A stretch of DNA of 64,000 bases, taken from assembly GCA_026075535.2 (NCBI GenBank), contig AP026549.1, positions 2,294,001 to 2,358,000 of the forward strand, in the 5' to 3' direction. A program made the position numbers and the translations under genes. Numbering within the stretch: the stretch's first letter is position 1; every line of letters starts with the position of its first letter. This DNA comes from Tricholoma matsutake. Its lineage: Eukaryota; Basidiomycota; Agaricomycetes; Agaricales; Tricholomataceae. Positions 48,347 to 59,159 of this stretch are shown here, piece after piece. Below the pieces are notes generated by a model, which saw only the letters and a list, made by a program, of their open reading frames with translations, was not told the DNA's origin and searched no databases.

Positions 48347-48746
48347 TGTTAGGGTGACACCCACTATCTGCTAGCTAAGACCATGCGGGTTCTCTCTACA
48401 AGAAGGGGGTGGGATCCATGCTTGTGATAGGGGAATTGATGGTTTTGATGGAAGGGGTTATTAATAGGTGAGTTTGTTGAGATAGGCCTTTCACACCAAA
48501 AATGTAGGTGGAATACCTAAGAGAACACAACTAGGGTTCCCTAGGCATATATTTAGGGTTTATATACTATGTTACACATATTGTACATTGTTGTTACCGA
48601 TGCACTCGTACATGCACGTACATTTTGATGCATGCGAAATAAAATTCTCATGCTATCAAAGTGTAGCGTCATTTGGCATCATGTAGCATAATTTGACATA
48701 ATAAATAAAATGAAATTTTATTAGGTAATGGGGTGGTTTCCTAACA
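48347..48746. repeat. TGTTAGG-family LTR, copy 2 (possible 5' LTR of gypsy-E)
   Basis: 400 bp with ends TGTTAGG...CCTAACA; full-length match to 31664-32052. It sits exactly between Plavaka coding sequence (ends 48747) and the gypsy-E leader, where a 5' LTR of an inserted gypsy-E would be. No target duplication is visible (TCTTC versus GGAGG), as expected if the 3' side was deleted. Confidence 0.6.
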
Positions 48747-51170
48747 GGAGGTAGTCGGCGACACTGTGCATCAATTTCAATGGCTCCATATGCAGAGATT
48801 ATCCATGACTTGAGATGCTTCAGAATGCCTTGGTAAAGTTGATGAAGTATGTCTGGGGTTACCGATCAAAAGATATTGGAATATGGAAGCTTTTCCCAGA
48901 AAGGCTGGAAGACAGGTTTAATACCAGCCTCCTTGCAAGCCTGACAGAAGGATGGTATGTCATCAATGAGAGACAAGGCATCAAGAATCCATTCCAGATC
49001 TCGGAATGGATATACATTCTCGCTTTCTTCTCCCACTTCACATCTCAGGATTGAACACTTTGGACATTCTCCATTTTTGCAGCAGCATACAAGAACTTGC
49101 TCAGGGTAATTGCAAATGTAGCATGCCAAAAGAGGATGACAGCGATAAGACACACCTTCTCCTGTAAAGAAGACTTTCCCTGAAGTACTGGCTTCTTGTA
49201 ATGGGGCAGTAATGATATCCATTGCTGCATGAAAGATATTGGCAAGACAATGCCTTCGCTTGGCATGATTTGTGATATGCTCGAGATTGGTGGTGGGGAG
49301 ATATCCAAGGAGGACATATGCATGGCAGGAAGGTTTATGATGGATCTCCTTAGGTATATTTCCAATTGTAAGATACACAGGATAAGCACTTTTGTTACGA
49401 AAGATTGTCACTTGAGTCTTGTCAGTGGATATCAGAAGCAGGATGATTGTTCCTCCAGGTAATTCTTTATCGAGCAAAGTCTAACTTAATGATTCAGGCA
49501 AACAATCGGCGAGAGTTATTATGATATAAACCTGAGTTGACCACCACCAATTTGCCATATGCATTTCACCAACCCTTCGTATTGTCTTATGATAATGGCG
49601 CTCTGGTGCAGTCTTCAAGTGTTGTGAGAATTTGGAGTCCCCAAAAAGATCATGGACACATGCCATGACATCTCGGAAATAAACATCAAACACCTGACTG
49701 TCAACAACTACTTCTCGGCATTTGAATGGTGGATGACCAGGCAACTTCTTATCAATGATGTTGTTGAGCTCTCGAGTATTGGAGTAAGAGAGGCCCAGTT
49801 TCTCGACAATCTGATCAAACTTCCCTCTCAGCACAGCCATTCGAGAATCTCACAAGATGAACGTACACCTGGTATTTTGAGCAATTCTGAAAATGCTGTT
49901 GAACTTGGCCCTCGAAGCTTTGCCCAGCAAGCAACTCCCCAGTCAATCTCTGATAAGAATGGAGCATATGGGTTTGTGCTTTCCCCTAGCTTCACTTGGT
50001 AGATGTCATTTGTTGAATGTTGATGGGTTTCAGCATCATCGGAATGCATGGGGGTGCCGGCTAATGGATTTGAGTAATGCATGATATAGGGTTCTGTATA
50101 AGCAAGACAGTGGTATGGATTTGAGTGTAATGTGATAGGATTGTCATCATCCATGTCCGAGAGCACCATAGCTGGTGAAGAAGACTGAGAGCTGGGGGTG
50201 GAACCAGAAGGAGATGGGGTAAAAACAAGCGGAGGGGATTCCACAAGAGAAGCCAGTGATAGGTTGTCTCCTCAGCTCAAAGGCCGATTCACCGTTTCGA
50301 CCACATTCTAATCACATTGGATAACTCGCATGAGGTCCCAGAAGCAGCATGACCACTCCCAACCAAGTCTACCAAGTGCGATATCGTGATCGAATGCAAT
50401 TGAGCATCATCGAGCATCATCAAATGCGGTCATCGATATTGATTGATACTCACTCGGACCATGCATAACACCTTCGTCTCTCATAGCACTACCTTCATGA
50501 CTATTACCCACTAGTTATCTTCCCATAGGTTTGACTATGAACATTCAGAATGACTCGCACCCTTCCTCGGACTCATCGCAAATATCATCGGCAGTTTAGG
50601 TGGTTTTCCCAGGTTGAGTATCATCACCAGGGAAGGAAGCTTCAAAGTTGTGTCCCGGCAATAGTCAGAGATTGCCGGCGACAACAGCTGCAATGACCAG
50701 CTGCCATTGATAAGTTCTGGCTCCCAGCCTTGTTCACACTCGAGGGCAGCTGTGGCATTGTCAAGCTCATCAAGCTCGTCATGCTCTGAACCCAGTGCGT
50801 CTGCATCTGAGTCAGAGCCTGAGATATATCCATTATACCCAGCATCATCAACACTTGGATCTGCGGTGGGAGATTCATGACCTGCATAGATAGGGGAGGA
50901 AGCAAGCGGCTGCAGACCCCAGTCATCGTCAGCATAAGCCTCGTATTCTCCAAAATAGTTGCCTTGAGGTTCAATCAGTATTTCTGCATCTGAGGATGAA
51001 GCTTCTCCACAAGACCAAGCTCAAGATCAGGTTCAGATGAGAAGGCCAGCATCAGTTCTGAACATGCCATGGCAGCCTGGGCAGCGAAACAATTCGGACA
51101 TGATGTGGTAGCTTGTGCAAAGAGACAATTCGGACATCAGGGGGAAAAAGTGCTAGAATATCAATAGAAT
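48747..51170 (-). pseudogene. Plavaka-type transposase, N-terminal half
   Basis: From about 51170 downwards: a CPNCLFAQATTSCPNC segment, an acidic linker, and a solo LTR (50256-50626). Then NPYAPFLSEIDWGVACWAKL and, after a short intron (about 49845-49890), GKFDQIVEKLGLSYSN. KKLPGHPPFKCREVVV and FDVYFRDV come next, then an intron with GTTTAT...TTAG (about 49480-49530). LISTDKTQVTIFRNKSAYP, YLTIGNIPKEIHHKPS and the Cys-rich C..C..CPKC region follow. After a frameshift near 48866 it reads TPDILHQLYQG and ends at 48747. The order is the family's typical N-terminal order. Confidence 0.75.
50256..50626 (-). repeat. solo LTR, TGATGA family, internally deleted, TSD CCAG
   Basis: 371 bp. Its two ends match those of 1529-2715 in reverse orientation; the middle 800 bp are missing. 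CCAG flanks it at 50252-50255 and 50627-50630. Removing it reconnects the Plavaka frame (KLPSLA...ESPPLVF). Confidence 0.8.
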
Positions 51171-51571
51171 ATCAAATTGTTAGATGTGCCAGCTGCATAA
51201 ATTATTGCTCAAGTCACGAGGCCTCTCAGTGGACTTTTTGCTGAATGACCCATTCCTGACATCCCCACCTTGCGAAGGATCCCCACTCCTCTAAACTATA
51301 GCCTAATGTCACCACCATTGCTACCCTCAGTTCTCAACATGCCATGGTAGCTTGTGCAATGGGATGACTCGGACAGGGGGGGGGGAAAGTGCTATAATAT
51401 CAAATTGTCAGATTCAGCTGCATAAATAAATAGCGCAGACAAAATTATGCTCACCTGACTGTTGAACTTGAACCACATCAATGTTCCTGCCATCCTCACC
51501 TTGCAAGGTGTTCCCACTCTTCCCAACACTAACACAATCTCACCCGGCCACAGCTCCCAATATCCATACCC
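51171..51571. repeat. partial duplication of the Plavaka 5' region
   Basis: 51330-51430 (CAACATGCCATGGTAGCTTG, GACTCGGACA, AAGTGCTATAATATC) repeats 51065-51180 with changes. It looks like a local tandem duplication. No separate gene. Confidence 0.5.
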
Positions 51572-53895
51572 ATGCCCATGAAGCCAAAGACTCAGAGTGA
51601 CACATCAACAGAAATGATGCGTGGTAATGCCAAACATGGTGCTGGCCTTGAGAAGCTTCTGATGCAGGATGATACTGATCTCCACATGGATAAGAAGCAT
51701 CTCTGGGACAAGAGCCCTGACTCTGATCAACCAAGTAAGTCAGCTGAGTTTGAATAGCAAATGACACTGATGTGTCGTGTTGAGAGGAACACAATGCAAA
51801 AATGAGATGCATCAATGAGAAGGGTAAGTGGCCACAAGGAGCATAGTTCATATCTCTCTTCTGATTGCAAACTTGAAACAGGGTGGTATGAAGTGGAGCG
51901 GAGATGAAGACCGAGTGAGACTGAAGGCAAGAAAGGTAAGCGAGCCTTCACAGCACCAAAATAATACTAAATACAACTGGAGAATGTCCGTTTGAAGACA
52001 CTAGCCTGAAAGCTGACCCTTGCCAGTACTAGGGGCACCACTAAATCTCAGACTCGAGCAAGCATCATTGCAGAGGATGAAGATAGTGACCTGGTTGAAT
52101 CTGAAGACAGCGAAAAGGATGGTGAATTCAAGGATAAACGAGGAGGAGGAGGAGGAGGATGAGAATGATGAGGATGTGGAGGATGAAGAGAATGATGAAG
52201 ATGGGGAAGATGATGATCTGTGAAATGAGGTAAGCTTTGATTGTGAGGTCAATAATTGGATGGGTGCTTACCAAATTTCCTAATGAGTTGTCGCTGTCTC
52301 TACAAAATCAAAGGGAAAGAATTCAAAAGTGAGCAAGGGAGGTAAGAAAGCAGTGGGGTGAAAGATAATCAACAAAGCTGCATGTAAGTTTGTCACATAC
52401 TGTCACACAGTCACATGTTATCATTGCGATTTTCAATAGCTTGTCTTGAAGGATTCAGAGGAGGAGCTCCAGATCGCTTTTGTCCCTCCACATGCTAAAG
52501 GAAAGAAAGACAAGCTTAAGGTATATGTCAAGTTCATCATAAAGTTTTCATGAAATGGACTCGGATGCACAGACACTGTCAAGTAACTCCGCAAATATTG
52601 GAGCTCAGGCTAAAGTAAACTTCAAGTATAAAGATGAGGTCAGTATTTCATGACATTGTCATCGAATCGTGTGTGATCCTGGTGCTCCATTAGAAGATCG
52701 ACCTTGGATGGGACATCCAGCTTACCAAGATCAAGGCAGAAAGGTTCACTGTAAGTTTCACACAGTGTCCATGCTAGTTACTCTCAGCTGCTGATGTACT
52801 CAAAGCAAAAGAACCTGAATGCAGAAGAAACTTGGCTTGTTTTTCCACTGAAGAATGGTCTCATCTCGAAGTCAAAGCAGTCTAAAGACATCCAAACCTT
52901 GTTAGACCACAGCATCGACAATCTCATCGGCCTGAACCTATTCCTGGATGGCATGCCAGCCGACTCGAAAAATCAGTGTTTCAAGGCCATTCTCAAACCA
53001 TGCAATGATCTGGGCCTGGACAAGATCAAAGAACGAATCAAAAATGATCGATACTATCTGTGATGCCTCACTGATTATGTACGTCTCTACCATCAACTCG
53101 TGTGTATCCTGATATCACCATTTACATTGTTTCAATCATCTCAGCCACTTGCATGGGAACTTCTTCCATGGAATCAAGTCAATGACAGCCGTGGATAAGG
53201 CTGAGCTTATCAGGAAGCTGGTGCTGAAACTTACCAACAACATAGAGTATGTATTTCCTCTCGAGGTATGTGTTCTCTTCAAACTCCACCACTGGCAATT
53301 CCTGATTGTCATCAAAATCTGTATTCAGTTTAGTGATCCTGATGATCCAACAAGTTTCACGTGCATTAAGAATCAGCCATACAGTCAGGCTGCTATCGTA
53401 TCTGTTCTCCGCTCAGTCATTTTCGCGAAAGGGAAAAATTCTCCAGCTGTCACTTTCATGCAATACTTCCGAAGCAGCCTGGATGAGAACAACGAGAACG
53501 AGATTCCAGTGCTGATGATGTGCCTTGTGGCAATTGTGGTGTGTCCTTCATACACTGTTTCTTGTTGTATTCATGAGAAATTTGTCTTCAGATATATGAT
53601 GCGCTCCTCAACTGGTCCACTGGATATTATGTGGAGAAGAATTTTAAACCAGATGAGCTGCGAATGCAGTATGACAAGAACCACCGCTTCCTCCAGGTCT
53701 TGTCGAAGGACTCAGCTAAGTACCACAGGATGATGGCAAATGTTTATGAACTAGCTCAGTGAGTCGTCTCAATGTCTTTCTGAGTTCTAACACTTTTTGA
53801 TGATGCTTCTCAGAAATATTCTGCACGCAGCTCAAACTGCCCCGAGCGATAATTCAGATCTGCCTGATGTGGATATGGAGAACATGGCACTGTAG
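51572..53895 (+). pseudogene. DUF6532-like protein gene, probably broken
   Basis: Exon-like pieces separated by short GT..AG introns. A charged N-terminal part (51572-52225) has an Asp/Glu-rich run and a frameshift around 52140. Middle exons: TLSSNSANIGAQAKV, KIDLGWDIQLTKIKAERFT. The conserved C-terminal part follows: KNQPYSQAAIVSVLRSVIFA, EIPVLMMCLVAIVV, YDALLNWSTGYY, and YHRMMANVYELAQ ending at TAG 53893-53895. The last blocks match my memory of the DUF6532 domain, common in Agaricomycetes and of unknown function. TGA codons near 52371 and 53061 argue for decay. Confidence 0.55.
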
Positions 53896-54363
53896 GGGCC
53901 TAGACTCATTATCTACATAGCAGTACTAGTAGCACCCCAATGTGTGCCATTCCAAATATAATGGCTTTTTGTTACACTATTATTGTGCTATTATTGTGTG
54001 ATTATAGTAAATGTTCCATGGCACCTGCTATAATGACATATAATTATAGGAATCAGATAATGACATATAATACCCTTTTTATAATATAATTATATATAAT
54101 TATAGATTTGAGTTTTTCCTGATGCTCTCCATGCGATACCCACTCGTCTCAGGTCTGTATACACTCCTATGTAAGCACGCTCCTATGTAAGCCTTCATTT
54201 ACTCATTCTCTACCATGTTCTGATACTGACATGCATTTATTGATGTTTTATTGCAAGACTTCAACACAATATCAACATGCTAACAGTGCATCAAGCTTTT
54301 CTACTAAACAGAGATCCCTGCTGACTGTAATATAGCCATCTTTGTTACAGGATATCTATTATG
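53896..54363. other. AT-rich repeat, no gene
   Basis: 53940-54125 is a TATAATTATA-rich tract with GTGCTATTATTGTG words; its end GATTTGAGTTTTTCCTGATG is the inverse of 42795-42815. The rest is unassigned. Confidence 0.4.
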
Positions 54364-56055
54364 AGTTGACCAACATCACTGGTCTATGCCTGTGGCACCT
54401 GTCACAGCCTTCTTGAGGTTAAGGTCTGCAAAACCAACAAGAATGGCAACACTGGCAAGCAGTATGTGTCCTGTCACAAAAAACACGGCATGGGGACCTA
54501 CTGCTCATACTATCACTGGCTCAATGGATCTACTGGCTCTCCCCCCTTGACACCCAACCTCTCCTTGCCATCCTCTTCTCCAGCAGCAGCATCAACCCTG
54601 CTGTCAGCACAACTGCCTGCGCAACCACCAGCCCCATCACTAGCCCTGCCAACCACTTCCAGCCAGCCAGCAAGCTGTGCCAAGAAAGGCTGTAAATCAA
54701 AATGACTCCACCCACAGTGTATGTGCCAGATGTGTCACCGGCACTGCGTTGACTCTGGGGGATGTCAGGCAAAAGGGCATGAAGCGGCGACTGCCTCTAC
54801 CTCCATGGCCAATAAGGGGAAACAACGTGTCATCTCACCCTTCTCCTCACCATTGCTCTCACTGCCTTGTGAATTCTTCTCAGCTAGTCAGTCAACGGCA
54901 GTCGACATTTTTGCCAATCCATGACATGCATCACAAATGACCATGGCATTTACCCAACACTATGCCACTGAACAGGCTCAAGAGGAGCATCAGTAGGCAG
55001 AAAATGCGGAGCATCTCGCAATCATTGAGAAGGCAAAACACCAGGTGATTGTCTATGCATGGCCAAAGGTGCGTTACAGTGTCATATGCCATTTTGTGGA
55101 GCTGACCTCACTTCATTAGGATGGGGTCAAAGCTATTGTCTTTGAAGTCCAGGGTGGCTTTACATGGCCATTGTTCACATTGACCTCTGCTGTTCTCTCT
55201 GAAGCTGGACTTTTGTTGCCAGGGCCTGTGGAGGAGGCCCATGTCAAGAAGTACAACACTCAGGTACATACCTGGTCGCTAGTACCTGTTGGCCATGTTA
55301 TTATGCTCAAGCCTGGTGATCATGTCTTTTTGAAGGGCTGCGATGTCACTGCCAAGATTTTGACACTCTGCTTTCTAGAAGTCAAGACTGCAAGCCTCAC
55401 TTCTTTAACAATCTATGACAGGAACGCACCCATGTGCAAGAAGCACTGAAGGAGAGGAAGGAAAATTCCCTGTTGACAACATCCCACCAGCCACATACAA
55501 AGGCTCCATGGTTCATGGTACGATGGCAATCAATCTCCATATGCGCATCAACCCCTACATTCCATCCCTCCTCCAGGACAAAACATCAAAGTGGAGCCAA
55601 CAGTGATTGATCTCACAGCTTCTGACAATGACGACAACACTGCTCCTGCTGTCAGGCCATCCAAATGTGGTCATGCACTCTCTTCACCTCCTTCCACACC
55701 TGACTCTTCTCATACCCGATGTGTGGGGACCACGTCAGTGTCTGAAGATGATGAGCCTACATGGTCAACTGACTTCTATGTCATTGACATCATCAAAGGA
55801 TTTTCTGCATGTATGAAAGCATCTCAGAAGCGCCAGAGCATGGAAAATGTCTTTGTGAAGTGTTTTGGGGTTCCATTTTGGAGCTCAACATTCTACAGGC
55901 ACCACCAGAAATGGGAGGGGGTGACTGAAGCCTGTTGTGATGATGCATTGAAGGTGGGGCATACGTCAGCTGGATTATGGTCAGCCTTCATTTGGAGTAG
56001 TGAGAGAAATGTGGCAGATGTTCAAAGAAAGAAAACAAAGAAGGTCAGAGTTTGA
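54364..56055 (+). pseudogene. GRF-type zinc-finger protein, degenerate
   Basis: YACGTCHSLLEV...GNTGKQYVSC...YCSYYHW (54375-54520) has the Cys spacing and GR-x-Y/F box of a GRF zinc finger. A Pro/Ser/Ala-rich linker follows. After a TGA at 54703, a second Cys/His cluster CQMCHRHCVDSGGCQAKGHE is at 54722-54781. Downstream: GGFTWPLFTLTSAVL and VGHVIMLKPGDHVFLKGCD (55150-55350). Then VIDLTASDNDDNT (55600) and DFYVIDIIKGFSACM to the TGA at 56053. These blocks resemble one family of large Agaricomycete proteins of unknown role. Several stops and frame changes break it. Confidence 0.5.
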
Positions 56056-56269
56056 GCATAGTGTTCTTTTCCAACCATCTCACTAGATTAGATGGTGTCA
56101 CTATTTTATTTCATTGTTGTATAGTCCTCACTCATGTACTTTTTTTTGGTGTCCCACTTTGTTATAGATATGTACTGCCCCAACTCATGTATTCTGTATC
56201 ATAATGATTACAGTGTCATATTCTCATGAGGATAGGGCCAGTTCTGCGGCCCTCCTTTGCAAGCTTCTC
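56056..56269. other. no gene recognised
   Basis: T-rich intergenic stretch between two convergent gene remnants (GRF finger on +, KDZ on -). Confidence 0.3.
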
Positions 56270-57050
56270 CTTTGTCATGCAGTTCCTTTGCAAGATCATC
56301 TCATCCAAGAAAAATGTATACTTATCCATGAGCATCTCTCAACAAATTGAGTGGTAGCCTCCAAGCCACACATTTGTCTGCTCTGCAATTGATGAGTTGA
56401 GAAACCAGCCTTTGTTGTCCTCAGAAATGAGCTTGGGATATGCAGCAGGGTTACAATTTCTTTGACAGAACAAATCAGTTTCGGAGTGCTTGCACTTGAA
56501 GTAAAAGACATCAACTGTCAGTCCTATATCATCAAAAAAGGGATCTTTGCCATCCCAGACCATTCCTGCTAGTGTGCAGTTGTTGTCAAAGAAAATATGG
56601 TCTGGCTTGATATCCTTGTAAAAGGTGTGCTTGATCATTTCCTGCTGCTGAGTGAGCCAGGGATTCTACAGTACTAGGATTGCATCACTTATGATAACAC
56701 TTCCAACACCCTCAGCCCCATAAAATGTCTCCTGTGCAACAATCATCCCACAAGGCATAACAATAATCTGTTCATTGTGTGTTCACCTTTGACCAAACTG
56801 ACCCAGTATGTGTTCCTTCTTCCCACCTGCCTGCATGCCAACATCAAACTCCACTGTCTCCTGATCTGCATCAATTAGCTCTGAAGTGTCGACATCTTCA
56901 GCAACTGCATCATTGGGGTGGGCTACCTGGGCATGCTGTAAGCATTCCTTGAGCTGGAATTGAGCCTGTCCCTGTTCATGGTGAATGTGTTCGGCCTCTT
57001 GATGACTTGGATCAGAACATGTGGTGGTCTGGAGTGACAGGAGAGTTACA
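56270..57050 (-). pseudogene. KDZ-type transposase, downstream part
   Basis: Starts at 57035 with CSDPSHQEAEHIHHEQGQ and AQFQLKECLQ; then NEQIIVMPCGMIVAQETFYG, PDHIFFDNNCTLAGMVW, DIGLTVDVFYFKCKHSE and LNSSIAEQTNVWLGGYHSIC. The matching upstream part with CxC5 and CxC6 clusters lies at 61060-63000 on the same strand. TGA at 56339 replaces an expected Arg (C-R-E-M). The gene is interrupted by about 4 kb (57051-61059). Confidence 0.7.
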
Positions 57051-58467
57051 GCCAACTTGTTCTAGTTGGGCCATGGCTGCACCTGGCATGTACAAGTCCT
57101 CTGAATCAATCATCTTCTTTATCACAGACATCAGGAGAACCCAAAAATGCAAATGCAAATTTTTTGTATGTTCAGTAGAAATAAGATATCTTAGTTTTCC
57201 CTTTGCAAGCTTGTAGATAGGGGGGTGTACAGGCCCTGATGATCTCTACTTGTCCATAACATTCACAGATGTGGAATCCAGCAATTCCAGTTGGACTCTG
57301 GGGATTCTGGTTGGAATAACCAGATTCCAGGTACTTGACAAAAGTATACCATATTGGATATTCAAATTTGATATATTCAAGTTCCAAGCTCTTTGAAACT
57401 TCATGAAGTGCCTACAAAATAAATTTGTGTGAAGGAAAGATTGAACTCAAGACCTTTTAATGGTATGATCACATATACTGTACAAGTGTGCTCAACTAGT
57501 TGAGCCACAGGAGATTACTAGTAATAACTATAAGGTTTGTTTATGACACTCACACTCAAAACTCGATTTTCATCTTCCTTGAGGGAGGTGCTTGTCACAT
57601 AATCAATATCAAAAAATTGATTAACTACATCCCTCGCACAAGATGTGAGGAGGGAGTACTACAATTATATACAAACCCCTCACCCACGCAAAATGCAGGG
57701 AGAGGGGGACATGGTCCTGTGCATTGGCACCAGTGTGTTGGCCTCATGGATGTGTCATCTTGGTGCGTTGATGCAGGTGCATTATCCTGGGTGCATGGGT
57801 CCCACTCCCATTGTCCCTGGCCACTGTCCCTAGTGGTTGGGGGTGCTGTGGTGGTAGCCATCATTGTCATCTTGTTCTCCTCCCTGTCTCTTGCTGTTGC
57901 CATCCCTGTGCCTGGTTGTCCTGTAGTGCAGCCTGGTCTTCATCCCCGCCGTCTTTTTGTCATCACTGTCATCACTATCCGCCTCCTCATTGTCATTGTC
58001 CCCATAGCCCCCATCCTCACTGTGTTGGTCGGCCTTTCTTGCTTGTTGTCATCCTCGCCATTCTCAGTCCCTTGGTTTGGTGGCAGTGGTGGTGGCAGTG
58101 GGTTTGGGAATTCCAGTCATTGTTGTCAGTAGTTTGAGTTTGTAGTACCTAAAAAGTTGTGTTAGTAATAAGAAAATGAAATAAAAGAGAAAAAAAAATA
58201 TTAAAGGCCCAAGAGATATTTCATCGTTGTATGGGCCATCTCTGTCTCCTGTACCTTCCTCGTGTGCTGTAGTTGTCCTGCCCTGGTTGCTGCTGCCGCC
58301 ATTTTTGTTTTGGTTGTGTCGTCCCCCTGTTGTTGTCCTGGGAGTTGTCATTGTTGTTGTCCCCATTGTTGCTGTGCCTTTGCCATGATTGTCATTGTCC
58401 TCCCATGTTCCTTGCTGTCTTGGTTTGGTGCTGGGTCAGGGTTGTCATTGTTGTCCATAGTTAATAC

Positions 58468-58521
58468 CTAGAAACTTTGTTAGCACCAAAAAAAATGAAA
58501 TGAATAAGAAAAAAACTTAAC
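58468..58521 (-). other. intron-like cassette (copy g)
   Basis: On the - strand: CTTGGGCTGTA, then GTTAAG, a T-rich tract, GGTGCTAACAAAG and TTTCTAG; 54 bp. Copy f (58149-58205) next to it has lost the GT donor (CCTTTAATA) but keeps ACTAAC and TTTTTAG. Confidence 0.5.
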
Positions 58522-58782
58522 TACAGCCCAAGAGATGTCAGTGATGCCTCTTGGACCCTTTTTGTTGTACAGCACTGCATCCTTTGCCTGCACTTCCCTC
58601 TTGTCCCATCCTCATCATCCCCCTCGTCATCATCCCCCTCGTCATCTGCTGCAGTTGCTATTTTTGTTGTGTTGTTGTCCCCATCCCCGTGTTGTGATCC
58701 ATTATCCACCCTGTGAGCAGATGCTCGCAGCAGTGGTGCAGGTGTGGATCTGCTGTCTTGGCGCCATCTTGTGGTAATAGAA

Positions 58783-58851
58783 CTTAAAGATCAAATTAGA
58801 ACATTAGTTAGTTGAAAGGAAAATAAAATAAAAGAACTTGAAAACCATTAC
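58783..58851 (-). other. intron-like cassette (copy h)
   Basis: On the - strand: TTGGGCCATAA, GTAATG, CAACTAACTAATG and ATCTTTAAG; 69 bp. The flank after the acceptor (ACCACAAGATGG) equals that of copy c at 26042-26053. Confidence 0.5.
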
Positions 58852-59159
58852 TTATGGCCCAACAAACAACTCTTTTGTGCATACATTGTGCTGCTGAGCT
58901 TTTTGAGGAAGTGTGACTCAATGTGACAGTTTCCTTGTTCATTCAAAATCTGCATGTCGGTAAAACCCGCTGAGTGTGAAAGTCTATAAGGGGCTGAGTT
59001 GGACTGACTTCAAAATATAAGCCTGTCTTCAGACAGTGTTGAGACTCCAACATCTGCTGAGCAGCCATCAGGCTTAATGTATCACTTTTGCTGGCTGGTA
59101 CAAATGGCAGGAAGTGCATGGATCAATTTATTTTCAAAATTCCATTTCTGGACTATGAG

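Larger units (their letters stand above)
57051..59159 (-). repeat. insert with palindrome and three intron-like cassettes
   Basis: The left end (57055-57165) repeats at 63442-63540. Hairpin-like CCCTCGCAC/GTGAGGAGGG and CCCCTCACCC tracts are at 57630-57720. Pyrimidine-skewed, Val/Leu- or Cys/Ser-coding low-complexity DNA occupies 57800-58470. Cassettes are at 58149-58205, 58468-58521 and 58783-58851 (all -). A palindrome is at 58706-58736. The long ORFs here are composition artefacts. This is the same module as in the hAT elements. From about 58900 to 59159 nothing is recognised. Confidence 0.55.

Noticed and set aside
31664..48746. The two TGTTAGG LTRs as the ends of a single 17-kb element
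   Set aside because: The interval contains the intact MFS gene, opposite-strand elements and independent complete insertions; copy 1 has its own near-duplicated flanks.
57500..58471. 210-, 108- and 92-codon ORFs
   Set aside because: Val/Ile/Leu- or Cys/Ser-rich low-complexity frames across pyrimidine-skewed repeat DNA; hydrophobic runs are not credible membrane proteins.
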